DNA of 64,000 bases, from positions 186,001 through 250,000 of the forward strand of contig NZ_LQQA01000023.1 in NCBI RefSeq assembly GCF_002101965.1. Direction: 5' to 3'. The notes under the pieces are model-generated. The model was given only the letters and a program-made list of their open reading frames with translations. It searched no databases and had not been told where the DNA came from. The stretch is from Mycolicibacterium wolinskyi (GTDB lineage: Bacteria; Actinomycetota; Actinomycetes; Mycobacteriales; Mycobacteriaceae). Positions 1-8,124 of this stretch are shown here, in pieces (the first letter of the stretch is position 1; each line of letters begins with the position of its first letter). A program made the translations under genes and the position numbers.

Positions 1-2416
1 CACCGCGGAAATCTCCACCGGCCCTTATCGTTTCGTGTACCGCAAGCGCTTCCACAAGCGTGCCGAGACACAGTTGACCGTGCTGGCTCCCGCGCGTGAA
101 CAACTCAGCGGTGACGAGGCGCATGAGCGTGTCCTGACCATGCTCGCCGAGACCGTCGACACCGATCTGTGGCAGGCGCAACGGGTGCTGCAGGCGTCGT
201 CGACCGCGCCGGTCGATCTGTCGGGCTCCGATGCGCTGGCCCGCGCCCTGGACGTCGCGGCCGGTGAGGCGGTGACGCTGTCCGGTGACGAACCGCTCCT
301 CGTCGAGCGCATCGAGGCCGAGTATTCGCGGTACTTCACCGCGACCGGCAGGCCAACGGGGGAGTGGGCCGCCGCGGTCAAACGACTGCAAGCCGCCGAT
401 GCCGAGGTGGCACGGTGCGCGGCCGCGGTCGCCGAGGTCGACGACGCGGTGCGCCGTCACCAGGAGCTCAGCACCGAGGTGACCGGACTGGCGCAGGAAC
501 GCGAGCAGGCGGTGGTGCGGTTGACGGCCGCGCGCACGGCAGCCGAGGCGGTCGCCGCCCTGGTCCAACGGCTCAAAGAGGCCGAGGTGGTTGCCGACGC
601 GGCACAGGTCGCCCACGCCGCGTCGGTCGCCGCCCTGACCGAGCGGCGCCGGCTCCGCGCTGACATCGATGAGCGCACCGCGTCGATCGCCGCATTGGAG
701 ACCGAACTCGTCACGGCCGGTTCCGATGCCGAGACCGCGCATGAGGTGCACGAGGCAGCCGAAACCGCGGTCGAGGAGGCGCAGGCCGCGGTGCACGCCC
801 ATGCGGACCGCGTCGATGCGGCTCGTGCGGCTGTACAACGGCTTTCCGACCGCGACGAGGCGGACCGGCTCGCAGCTCGCCTTGCGAAGATCGACGCCGC
901 GGCACGCGATTTCGACCGGGTCGACAACGAACTTGCTCACATCACGATCGACGACACGGCGATGCGGGCCATCGAAGCGGCCGCCGCAGCGGTCGACCGG
1001 GCGGCCGGTCAGGCCGAACTCGCCTCGGCGCGTATCGAACTCGTCGCCGAGGCCGACCTCGATGTCCGGGTCGGCGACGCCGAGGTGGCCCTGCAGGGCG
1101 GGGTGGCGTGGTCGGTGGCCACCACCGCCCAGACCGAGGTGGACGTGCCTGGCGTGCTGACCGTGCGGGTGCTGCCCGGCACGCCGGCGGCCGAAACGCG
1201 CGCCAAGCTCGACAAGGCGCAGGGTGTGCTGGCCGCCGCGCTGGCATCGGTGGGCGCCGAAAGTGTCGAAGGTGCACGTGAACTCGACAGCCGCCGCCGC
1301 GAGCTGCTCGGAAGCCGGGACCGGTTGCGTGCCACGCTGGACGCGTTGACGGGCGATGACGACGTGGCGGCGCTGCGGTCACGGCTGGCCGTCCTGCGCG
1401 AGGACCAACCGGCTGAGGCTGGATTGTTCGAATTGGAGGGGCCGGCCGACATCGCCTCGGCCCGAACCGAACTCGATGCTGCGGTGGCAGCGCACCGCCA
1501 AGCCGTCGCGGACTGCGAGACCAGCCGCAAGGTGGTCGCCGCCGCGGCCCGGCGGCTGACCGAGAAGAACACTCGGCTCAGTGTGCTGCGCGAGAAGCTG
1601 ACTGCCGCGCAGGCCGAGTTGACCGTCTGCAGCGGCCGCCTTGAGGTGCAGCGCGCCGCGACCACCGACGACGACCTGGCCGTCAAGGCCCAGGCCGACG
1701 ACGAGCAGGCCAAAGCCACGGCGGGCCGGGTCGCCGCGCTACGCGACGAATTGTCGTGCACGGCACCGGATTCGGTGACCGCCGAGCTCGACGACGCCAC
1801 GCGCAGCGCCGAGGTGCTCAAGATCCGGCACGAGGCGGCCCTCGAGGGCCTGCGGGACGTCACGGCACAGCTGAAGGTGTACGGAACTCAAGGACGCAAA
1901 GGGCTGCTCGACGCCGCAGAAACCGAACGTGAGCGCGCGAAATCCGAGTATTTGCAGGCTCATCGCCGGGCGCGCGCGGCTGAACTGTTGCGGTCGGTGA
2001 TGGCTCGGCACCGTGACGCGACCCGCCAGCGCTATGCCGATCCGTTCCGGCTCGAGGTGCAGCGCCTGGGCCGCCTGGTGTTCGGCGAGGACTTCGAGGT
2101 CGACGTCGACAGCGATCTGCGCATCTGCACACGCACGGTGTCCGGTCGCACCGTGCCCTATGAATCTCTGTCGGGCGGTGCCAAAGAACAGCTCGCGATC
2201 GTTGCGCGGCTGGCCGGTGCGTCACTGGTCGCGAAGGAGGACAGCGTGCCCGTCATCATCGACGATGCGCTCGGCTTCACCGACGCCGACCGGCTGACGA
2301 AGATGGGCGCGGTGTTCGACGCGGTGGGCGGTGACGGTCAGGTGATCGTTTTGACCTGCAGCCCTGAGCGTTACGCAAGCGTGGGCGGTGCCCACCACAT
2401 CGAATTGATCGCCTAG
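1..2416 (+). CDS. SbcC/SMC-like ATPase, 3' part (5' end outside window)
   Basis: The reading frame is open from the first base, so the N-terminus with the Walker A P-loop lies upstream of the window. About 800 residues are present. The middle is rich in Ala, Glu, Arg and Leu heptad-like stretches, as in the long coiled coils of SMC/Rad50/SbcC proteins. The C-terminal end has the ABC signature LSGGAKEQ, the Walker B strand VPVIIDDALGF and a D-loop-like segment, so the C-terminal half of the ATPase head is intact. The family acts in DNA end processing or repair, usually with an SbcD-like phosphoesterase encoded alongside; that gene would be upstream. By position and length it matches what I recall of Rv1278. 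Its function is inferred. It converges on the next gene with a 9-base gap. Confidence 0.8.
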   Translation, partial: TAEISTGPYRFVYRKRFHKRAETQLTVLAPAREQLSGDEAHERVLTMLAETVDTDLWQAQRVLQASSTAPVDLSGSDALARALDVAAGEAVTLSGDEPLLVERIEAEYSRYFTATGRPTGEWAAAVKRLQAADAEVARCAAAVAEVDDAVRRHQELSTEVTGLAQEREQAVVRLTAARTAAEAVAALVQRLKEAEVVADAAQVAHAASVAALTERRRLRADIDERTASIAALETELVTAGSDAETAHEVHEAAETAVEEAQAAVHAHADRVDAARAAVQRLSDRDEADRLAARLAKIDAAARDFDRVDNELAHITIDDTAMRAIEAAAAAVDRAAGQAELASARIELVAEADLDVRVGDAEVALQGGVAWSVATTAQTEVDVPGVLTVRVLPGTPAAETRAKLDKAQGVLAAALASVGAESVEGARELDSRRRELLGSRDRLRATLDALTGDDDVAALRSRLAVLREDQPAEAGLFELEGPADIASARTELDAAVAAHRQAVADCETSRKVVAAAARRLTEKNTRLSVLREKLTAAQAELTVCSGRLEVQRAATTDDDLAVKAQADDEQAKATAGRVAALRDELSCTAPDSVTAELDDATRSAEVLKIRHEAALEGLRDVTAQLKVYGTQGRKGLLDAAETERERAKSEYLQAHRRARAAELLRSVMARHRDATRQRYADPFRLEVQRLGRLVFGEDFEVDVDSDLRICTRTVSGRTVPYESLSGGAKEQLAIVARLAGASLVAKEDSVPVIIDDALGFTDADRLTKMGAVFDAVGGDGQVIVLTCSPERYASVGGAHHIELIA

Positions 2417-2425
2417 CGGGGCTGG

Positions 2426-3778
2426 TTACGCCACTGCGTGCGCGACCTCGTGGGGTTGTGAAAGGCCCGTCAAGCCCAGGTGATCGCGCAGCGTGTCACC
2501 GGTGTACTCGATGCGGAACAGGCCGCGGCGCTGCAGCTCGGGCACCACGTAGTCGACGAAATCGTTGAAGGTGCCCGGGGTTTGAGCCGCCGACACCATG
2601 AACCCGTCAGCCTCGCCTGCCCGGAACGACTCCTCGATCTGATCGGCCACCTGCGCGGCGGTACCGACGAACTGCGGCAGCAGCACGCCCTGGGCGTACC
2701 ACTTGCCGACATCGCGCAACGTGAGATTGTCGCGGTTGGCCACCCGGCGGGCCGTGTCGAACAGACCCTGCGTGCCCGTCACCTGAACGTTCTCCACGGG
2801 AGCATCGAGGTCGTATCGGGAGAAGTCGTGGTCGGTGTGCACGCTCAAGGTGATGAGCCCGGAGATCGGATCGGCCAGCTCGTTGTGGAAGGCCTGCTTT
2901 TCGCGGGCGATCGACTCGGTCTCACCGATGAACGGGATGAACGCCGGGAAGATGAGCACGCCGTCCGGGTTGCGGCCGAAATTCGTTGCGCGGGACTTGA
3001 TGTCGTCGTAGTAGGCCCGCCGGCCCTCCGGCGTCGGGTCGATCTCGAATATCGCCTCGGCCCATCTGGCGGCGAAGTCGCGCCCGGTGTTGGACGACCC
3101 GGCCTGGATCAGAACCGGCCTGCCCTGCGGTGAGTGCGGCACGTTGAGCGGGCCCCGGCTGCGAAAGTACTGACCGTCATGGTCGACCTGCCGTACCCGC
3201 GATGGGTCGGCGAACACCCCGTCAGCCTTGTCGAGAACCAACGCATCAGGGTCCCAGCTGGACCACAGTTCCAACGCCGTGCGGACGAACTCCTCGGCCC
3301 GCTCGTAGCGGAACTCGTGGTCGAGATGCTCATCGTGCCCGAAATTCTGCGCCTCGCCCTGCGTCAACGAGGTCACGATGTTCCACGCCACCCGGCCACG
3401 GGTGATGTGGTCGAGGCTCGCGAAGATGCGGGCCAGCTCATACGGGTGAAAATAGGTGGCGGACTTGGTGATCGCCACACCCAGCTTCGAGGTCACGGCG
3501 CCGATGCTGGCCGCGACGATCGACGGGTCGAGCGTCGCGGTGGCCTGGGTGCCGCGCCGCAGCGGTTCGCTGATGTCGTCACCGAACCGGACCGGGGCGG
3601 CCAGCAGATCGGCGAAGAACACGAAGTCGAACTTGCCGCGTTCGAGGATCCGCCCGATGCGGTGGTAGTACTCGGGCGTGGTGAACGCGGTGTCACTGCC
3701 CGGATGACGCCAGGCGGCGTGGCTGTGGGTCACCTGCGAGGCGATCTGGAACCCGCCGAGGTGCAGTTGCCGTGTCAA
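2426..3778 (-). CDS. NtaA/SnaA/DszA-family FMN-dependent monooxygenase
   Basis: This 450-residue protein belongs to the luciferase-like flavin monooxygenases of the NtaA/SnaA/DszA type. Supporting segments are the N-terminal HLGGFQI strand, the RGRVAWNIVTS stretch near residue 140 and QAGSSNTGRDFAA near residue 230. These enzymes use FMNH2 and O2 to oxidise sulfur or nitrogen heterocycles and chelators. The start is TTG; no ATG follows until deep inside the conserved domain, and an AAGGGA ribosome site lies about 7 bases upstream. It follows the acyl-CoA-dehydrogenase-like gene on the same strand with a hairpin between them. That pairing resembles dsz/sfn organosulfur modules, so a role in sulfur scavenging is an inference. 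The exact substrate cannot be read from sequence. Confidence 0.85.
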   Translation of the reverse strand: MTRQLHLGGFQIASQVTHSHAAWRHPGSDTAFTTPEYYHRIGRILERGKFDFVFFADLLAAPVRFGDDISEPLRRGTQATATLDPSIVAASIGAVTSKLGVAITKSATYFHPYELARIFASLDHITRGRVAWNIVTSLTQGEAQNFGHDEHLDHEFRYERAEEFVRTALELWSSWDPDALVLDKADGVFADPSRVRQVDHDGQYFRSRGPLNVPHSPQGRPVLIQAGSSNTGRDFAARWAEAIFEIDPTPEGRRAYYDDIKSRATNFGRNPDGVLIFPAFIPFIGETESIAREKQAFHNELADPISGLITLSVHTDHDFSRYDLDAPVENVQVTGTQGLFDTARRVANRDNLTLRDVGKWYAQGVLLPQFVGTAAQVADQIEESFRAGEADGFMVSAAQTPGTFNDFVDYVVPELQRRGLFRIEYTGDTLRDHLGLTGLSQPHEVAHAVA

Positions 3779-3796
3779 AGTCGTTCCCTTTCTTGT

Positions 3797-3845
3797 GATT
3801 TGTGCACCTCCAGCGGCGCTGACCGCCGCCGGAGGTGCACAAATC
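3797..3845. repeat. Long inverted repeat between two flavoenzyme genes
   Basis: Two 15-base arms, GATTTGTGCACCTCC (3797-3811) and GGAGGTGCACAAATC (3831-3845), are perfectly complementary. After one A/C mismatch the pairing continues for 6 more base pairs (GCGGCG with CGCCGC), leaving the 5-base loop CTGAC. The hairpin lies in the intercistronic gap between the acyl-CoA-dehydrogenase-like gene and the monooxygenase. No U-tract follows on either strand. It could be an RNA processing or stability element, an attenuator, or a protein-binding palindrome. Confidence 0.75.
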
Positions 3846-3857
3846 GCTGGGTGGTGA

Positions 3858-5072
3858 TCAGAAGTACGCGTTGGCGGGAACGGGGGTGCCGTGCAGCAGG
3901 TTCTGCCCGATCACGCGGGCTTTGTACGCCACGGGGTTGTGCAGGGTGATGGTGCGGATGTTGCGCCAATGCCGATCGAGATTGCGCTGCCGGCTGGCCG
4001 CGCTGGCGCCGCCGAGTTCGAGCAGCCGCGTGGCGGCCTCGGGCGCGACGTCGTCGAGGTGGACTTTGACCTTGGCCACCTTGAGTTGCGCATCCGCCGC
4101 GAGCTGAGCATCGGGCACCCCGTCGACCGCCGAGTCCGTCGCCGCGCCGATCGCCGCGGCCGCGTCGAGCACGGCCGCGCGGGCCACGTAGGCCGTGCTG
4201 GCCAGCACGCCGAGCTGGCGTTGCAGCAGCGGATCCTCGGTGGGCTTCTCGGCAATCGCGTGGTTGAAGTTGCGATCGCGCGAGCGCAGCAGGGCCACGC
4301 CGTCGTCGACGACATTGGCCAGGATGCCCGCGACCACGGCATGGATGAACAGCTGCAGTGATGCGTACTGGACGGTCGGCGTCGGCTCGGCGTCGTAAGG
4401 CGTGTCCACCAGCACCTCGTCGTCCGCGACCGCGACGTCGGTGAACGTCGTGGTGCCGGTTCCGGTCCGGCGCTGCCCGAAGCCGTCCCAGTCGTCGACG
4501 AGCCGCACGCCGTCGCGGTCGGTCGGCACGAGGACGCTGGCCACCGAGTCATGGTCGGTGGTCGCGGCCACCGTCAGGTAATCCGAGAACAGCGTTCCGG
4601 TGCTGTAGTACTTCTCGCCATTGAGCCGGAAGCCGCCGGCCGGGTCGGGCAGCAGGCGAGTGTTGAACACCAGGCTGCCGACGGCCAAGGAGCCTTTCTC
4701 GCTGAACGCATTGCCGAAGATCTTGCCCTCGGAAACTTTGCGCAGCCAGTGTGCCGAGATCGGGTCGTCAGCGGTGCGCAGGCGCTCCTCGGTGAACCAG
4801 AAGTGGGTTCGGAAGATGTGGGCGACAATCGGGTCGGCCTGGGCCACGTCGATCACGGCCGAGAACAGCTGCGGCACGGTGAATCCCGCGCCGCCAAGGG
4901 ATTCCGGCAGGCGCAGGGCGCCGAAGCCGGCCCGCTTGAGTGCGTTGACCTGGTCGAAGGGATTCTCGTCGTTGAGGTCTCGCTCCTTTGCGCCCGCGGC
5001 GATCTTGGCCAGCAGATCTGACCACTCCGGGGTGCCGGGCAGGATTCGTATCACGTTCTCAACGGTCGTCAT
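3858..5072 (-). CDS. Acyl-CoA-dehydrogenase-family flavoprotein (DszC/SfnB-like)
   Basis: A 404-residue protein with the acyl-CoA dehydrogenase fold. The N-terminal helical domain contains a PESLGGAGF motif near residue 60, a middle beta domain follows (around NGEKYYSTG), and the C-terminal helical bundle is rich in Ala and Leu. The stretch before the middle domain, with HIFRTHFWF, resembles DszC/SfnB-type flavin monooxygenases more than catabolic dehydrogenases. I take the ATG at 5072 (MTTVENVIRI); an upstream in-frame extension to 5207 is not conserved-looking. An 8-base palindrome, CAACGTTG, sits just upstream of the start. The gene is the likely first cistron of a two-gene unit with the downstream NtaA-type monooxygenase. 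Involvement in organosulfur oxidation is inferred from that pairing. Confidence 0.8.
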   Translation of the reverse strand: MTTVENVIRILPGTPEWSDLLAKIAAGAKERDLNDENPFDQVNALKRAGFGALRLPESLGGAGFTVPQLFSAVIDVAQADPIVAHIFRTHFWFTEERLRTADDPISAHWLRKVSEGKIFGNAFSEKGSLAVGSLVFNTRLLPDPAGGFRLNGEKYYSTGTLFSDYLTVAATTDHDSVASVLVPTDRDGVRLVDDWDGFGQRRTGTGTTTFTDVAVADDEVLVDTPYDAEPTPTVQYASLQLFIHAVVAGILANVVDDGVALLRSRDRNFNHAIAEKPTEDPLLQRQLGVLASTAYVARAAVLDAAAAIGAATDSAVDGVPDAQLAADAQLKVAKVKVHLDDVAPEAATRLLELGGASAASRQRNLDRHWRNIRTITLHNPVAYKARVIGQNLLHGTPVPANAYF

Positions 5073-5160
5073 AGCAACGTTGTATCGACACCGGGTACGC
5101 CGAGCACTGCTTTGGATCAGCTCGAACGAAAGGCTCTCGCCCGAGGCTGCCCCGCGCGGG

Positions 5161-5166
5161 CAGAAT
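5161..5166 (+). promoter_or_regulatory. -10-like CAGAAT box for the alpha/beta hydrolase
   Basis: CAGAAT lies 8 bases before the ATG at 5175, consistent with a leaderless or near-leaderless transcript. The same box and spacing recur at several genes in this window. No clear -35 element was seen. Confidence 0.4.
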
Positions 5167-5174
5167 GGAGCGCG

Positions 5175-6419
5175 ATGACGATGAACGCCAAGCGCAGGCG
5201 AAGGCACGACAAACTCGCCGCGCTACCGGGGGTGCGGGCGGTACGTCGGCCGGTATCGCCGGGATCCGACGAGCAGTTCGACCTGTACTACGTCCGCACC
5301 GGCCGTAAGTCCGCGCGGCCCGTGGTCATCATTCCCGGTGGTCCCGGCGTCGCGTCCATCCAGCAGTACCGGGGGCTGCGGCGCCGTGCCGCGACCGCCG
5401 GCCTCGACGTGATCATGGTCGAGCACCGCGGGATCGGGATGTCGCGGCACACCGATTCCGGTTCGGACTTGCCACCGGCGGCCATCACGATCGATCAGGT
5501 CGTCGACGACGTCGCGGCGGTGCTCGACGATGCCGGGGTGCGGACGGCGGTCGTGTACGGCACCTCGTACGGCACGTACATCGCCGCCGGCTTCGGCGTG
5601 CGCCATCGCGAGCGGGTCGCCGCGATGGTCCTGGACTCGCCGTTGCTGTCCACCGACGACATCGAGGAGATGCGAACCGCCATACGCGATCTGTTGTGGA
5701 ACGGGTGCGATCCGCAGACCGCGAAGATGGCGCCCAAGGTCCGCCGTCTGGTTGCCGACGGTGTGTTCAAGTCGTCAGGTGGTCAGCTCGCCGGTTTGTT
5801 GTACGGCTACGGCGGTGCACGGCTGCTCGACCGCCAGCTCGATCTGCTGCTGCATGGGCACACACTGGTGTGGTCGGCCTTGCGACGGATGGGCCGATTG
5901 TCGATGCGCAAGGCCCCATACCGCAACGAGGCCGACCTCGTCGGGCGGATTGCGTTCCGCGAGTTGAACTATGCCGGTGTGCCGGACGGGCTGCCGCTCG
6001 ACCCCGCGCTCGAGCTGGGTGAGATGGCAAGCAGCACAAAGTTCTACGAGCCGTTCGACACCGAGCCCTACGATCTGATCGCCGAGATGCCGAAGTTCGA
6101 CTGGCCCACGGTGGTCGTGTCCGGCGGGCGCGATCTCACGACGCCGCCTGCGGTGGCCGAACGGGTCGCGTCGTTGATTCCCGATGCCGTGCTGGTGCGC
6201 CTGCCGTCCGCCGCGCACAGCATTCTCGACACGCGCGAACGGGCCGCCTTCGCAGTGATGCGCGCGATATACTACGACGCCGCAGAACAACTTCCGGCCA
6301 CGGCCCCCGAACTCGACGCCCTACCGGGGCGCACCCCGGTACGGCTGCTCGTGTCAGCGATCTCCGCGGCGACCGCACTCGAATCGATGCTGCCCGTCCG
6401 GCGGTCCGCTACTTCATAA
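5175..6419 (+). CDS. Alpha/beta hydrolase, proline iminopeptidase-like
   Basis: A 414-residue alpha/beta hydrolase. The oxyanion-hole strand is VVIIPGGPGVAS, the nucleophile elbow is GTSYG, the acid is in VVSGGRDLTTPP and the catalytic His is in PSAAHSIL. A helical cap occupies the middle, as in proline iminopeptidase or tripeptidyl aminopeptidase relatives. There is no clear signal peptide, so it is probably cytoplasmic. The ATG at 5175 is preferred because a -10-like box precedes it; an in-frame upstream start at 5112 lacks support, and a second ATG at 5181 is possible. Its end overlaps the end of the convergent oppA by 11 bases. Its location beside a peptide importer fits peptide breakdown, which is inference. 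Confidence 0.75.
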   Translation: MTMNAKRRRRHDKLAALPGVRAVRRPVSPGSDEQFDLYYVRTGRKSARPVVIIPGGPGVASIQQYRGLRRRAATAGLDVIMVEHRGIGMSRHTDSGSDLPPAAITIDQVVDDVAAVLDDAGVRTAVVYGTSYGTYIAAGFGVRHRERVAAMVLDSPLLSTDDIEEMRTAIRDLLWNGCDPQTAKMAPKVRRLVADGVFKSSGGQLAGLLYGYGGARLLDRQLDLLLHGHTLVWSALRRMGRLSMRKAPYRNEADLVGRIAFRELNYAGVPDGLPLDPALELGEMASSTKFYEPFDTEPYDLIAEMPKFDWPTVVVSGGRDLTTPPAVAERVASLIPDAVLVRLPSAAHSILDTRERAAFAVMRAIYYDAAEQLPATAPELDALPGRTPVRLLVSAISAATALESMLPVRRSATS

Positions 6420-8085
6420 ACCCGATCTTGGTGTAGTCGAGGTCGCCGATGCCGGCCGGCCCATAGTTGGCCAGGTTGCTGCGCACCGCGAGGTTGCCCG
6501 GCGACTGGAACAGCGGGAGGCTGAAACCCTCGGCCCAGATCAGCTGGTCCATCTCGTTGGCCAGGGTCCGGGCTTTCGCCGGATCGAGTTCGTTGAACGT
6601 CTCCTCGGCCTTCGCGTCGATCTCCGGGCTGCTGATCCTGCCGAAGTTGCTCTCCGCGCCGGTGGTGTAGATCTGGTTGAGGCAGCACAGGGAGAACGCG
6701 TCACCGACCCACGAGAACTGGGCGATGTCGAAGTTCCCGGGAATGATCCAGTCGGTGAAGAAGCCCGCGCCCGGCTTGGCGTCGATCTCCAATTTGACGC
6801 CGATCTGCGCGAGCCCGTTCTGGGCGACCTGCGCGATCTGGCGGGTGCTCAGCGAGTCGTAGAGCACATCCCGGATCACGAGCTGCTTGCCGTCCTTCTC
6901 GCGGAACTGCCCGTTGAGTTTCCAGCCGAGCGCGTCGAGTTCGGCTTTTGCCTTCTCCGGATCGAACGCCACCACCTCGCTGTTGTCCTGGTAGCCCTCT
7001 TGCCCGGCGACGTAGATGTGGTTGTTGAGCGTCGTCGGGGTGTCGACCAACCCGCGCTGGCTGATGTTCGCGATGGCCTGGCGGTCGATACCCTTCGCGA
7101 CCGCGAGCCGCAGCGCCTTGTCCGCGAGGATCGAACCGGGCGCGCCGTTGAACGTGAAGTGGTACCAGCTCGGTGACGGAGCCCGCCGGATCGAGACTCC
7201 CGGGGTGTTGCGGGCGATGGTCAACTCATCGAGCGAGGCCACGCCCGTCGCGTCGAGTGCGTTGTTCTGCAGTGCCGGAACTCGGGCCGCATCGTCGAGC
7301 ACCGAGTAGGTGATGCTGTCCAGCAGCGGCGGGTTGCCCCACCATTTCGGGTTGCGGGTCAACGTGATTCGCTGTGCGCCCCGGTCGAGATTGGACACCA
7401 TGAACGGGCCTGCCGACGGGCCGGGGCCGTTCAGCTGACCCTTGTTGAACACCTCCGGGTTGGCAGTGCTGCTCTTGGGTAAGAGCATGGCGTTGCCGGC
7501 GAACATGCCCCGCCACTCCGAGTACGGCTGGGCGAACGTCATGACCGCCTGCCGGTCATCGACCCCGCGGGTGACCGATGCGACTCGATCGGCACCGAGC
7601 GGGACGGCGGAGATGAAGGCTTTGTCCTTACCGCTGGTGGCGTGGATCTGTGACGCGATGTCCTCCCACGTGATCGGGGTGCCGTCGGTCCACACCGCCT
7701 TGGGGTTGATCGTGTAGGTCACGACCTGCGGGCTGGTGCTCGTCAGTTCGATGCTGGTGAAGTAGTCGGTGTTGACGGTGGTCGAGCCGTCCGGTCCGAC
7801 GCGGAATGCGCGGGGGAGGGTCACGCGCATGAGCGCCCCGAGGGTGGCTTCGTTTCCGTCGATGTGCAGGGTGTTGAAGTTGGGCGGAAACGCGGGCAGT
7901 GCCAGGCGCAGGTTGCCACCCTGCCGCAGGTTCGCCGGGTCTTGCGGATTGATGTCGTTGGTCGCGCCCACCTCGGCCTCGCCGCCGGCGGACGGGACCT
8001 CTTGGTTGCCGCCGGTACACGCGCTCAGCGTGAGCGCGCTGACGAGGGCCACGACGGCGAAGCGACGGAGTTTGATCCCGTTCAT
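6409..8085 (-). CDS. oppA: Oligopeptide ABC transporter substrate-binding lipoprotein OppA
   Basis: A 558-residue family 5 extracellular solute-binding protein. The N-terminus is a lipoprotein signal: basic KLRRF, a hydrophobic core, then the lipobox LSAC, so it should be anchored on the outer face of the membrane. The mature part has the SBP_bac_5 layout, with an early GGNLRLAL strand, a TYTINPKAVWTDGTPITWED region and a C-terminal SLPLFQSP segment. I chose the ATG at 8085 because it directly precedes the signal peptide; the track start at 8115 adds a non-signal extension. It is the last gene of the minus-strand order oppB-oppC-oppD-oppA, 39 bases after oppD. The same order exists in M. tuberculosis Rv1283c-Rv1280c from memory. 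Confidence 0.88.
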   Translation of the reverse strand: MNGIKLRRFAVVALVSALTLSACTGGNQEVPSAGGEAEVGATNDINPQDPANLRQGGNLRLALPAFPPNFNTLHIDGNEATLGALMRVTLPRAFRVGPDGSTTVNTDYFTSIELTSTSPQVVTYTINPKAVWTDGTPITWEDIASQIHATSGKDKAFISAVPLGADRVASVTRGVDDRQAVMTFAQPYSEWRGMFAGNAMLLPKSSTANPEVFNKGQLNGPGPSAGPFMVSNLDRGAQRITLTRNPKWWGNPPLLDSITYSVLDDAARVPALQNNALDATGVASLDELTIARNTPGVSIRRAPSPSWYHFTFNGAPGSILADKALRLAVAKGIDRQAIANISQRGLVDTPTTLNNHIYVAGQEGYQDNSEVVAFDPEKAKAELDALGWKLNGQFREKDGKQLVIRDVLYDSLSTRQIAQVAQNGLAQIGVKLEIDAKPGAGFFTDWIIPGNFDIAQFSWVGDAFSLCCLNQIYTTGAESNFGRISSPEIDAKAEETFNELDPAKARTLANEMDQLIWAEGFSLPLFQSPGNLAVRSNLANYGPAGIGDLDYTKIGFMK

Positions 8086-8124
8086 TCCGCCGATGCTAGA
8101 GGCAACCGCCGCCACCGTGCGGCA

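Noticed and set aside
2480..3949. Antisense frames over the NtaA-type monooxygenase
   Set aside because: They are shadows of a gene with clear family motifs on the minus strand.
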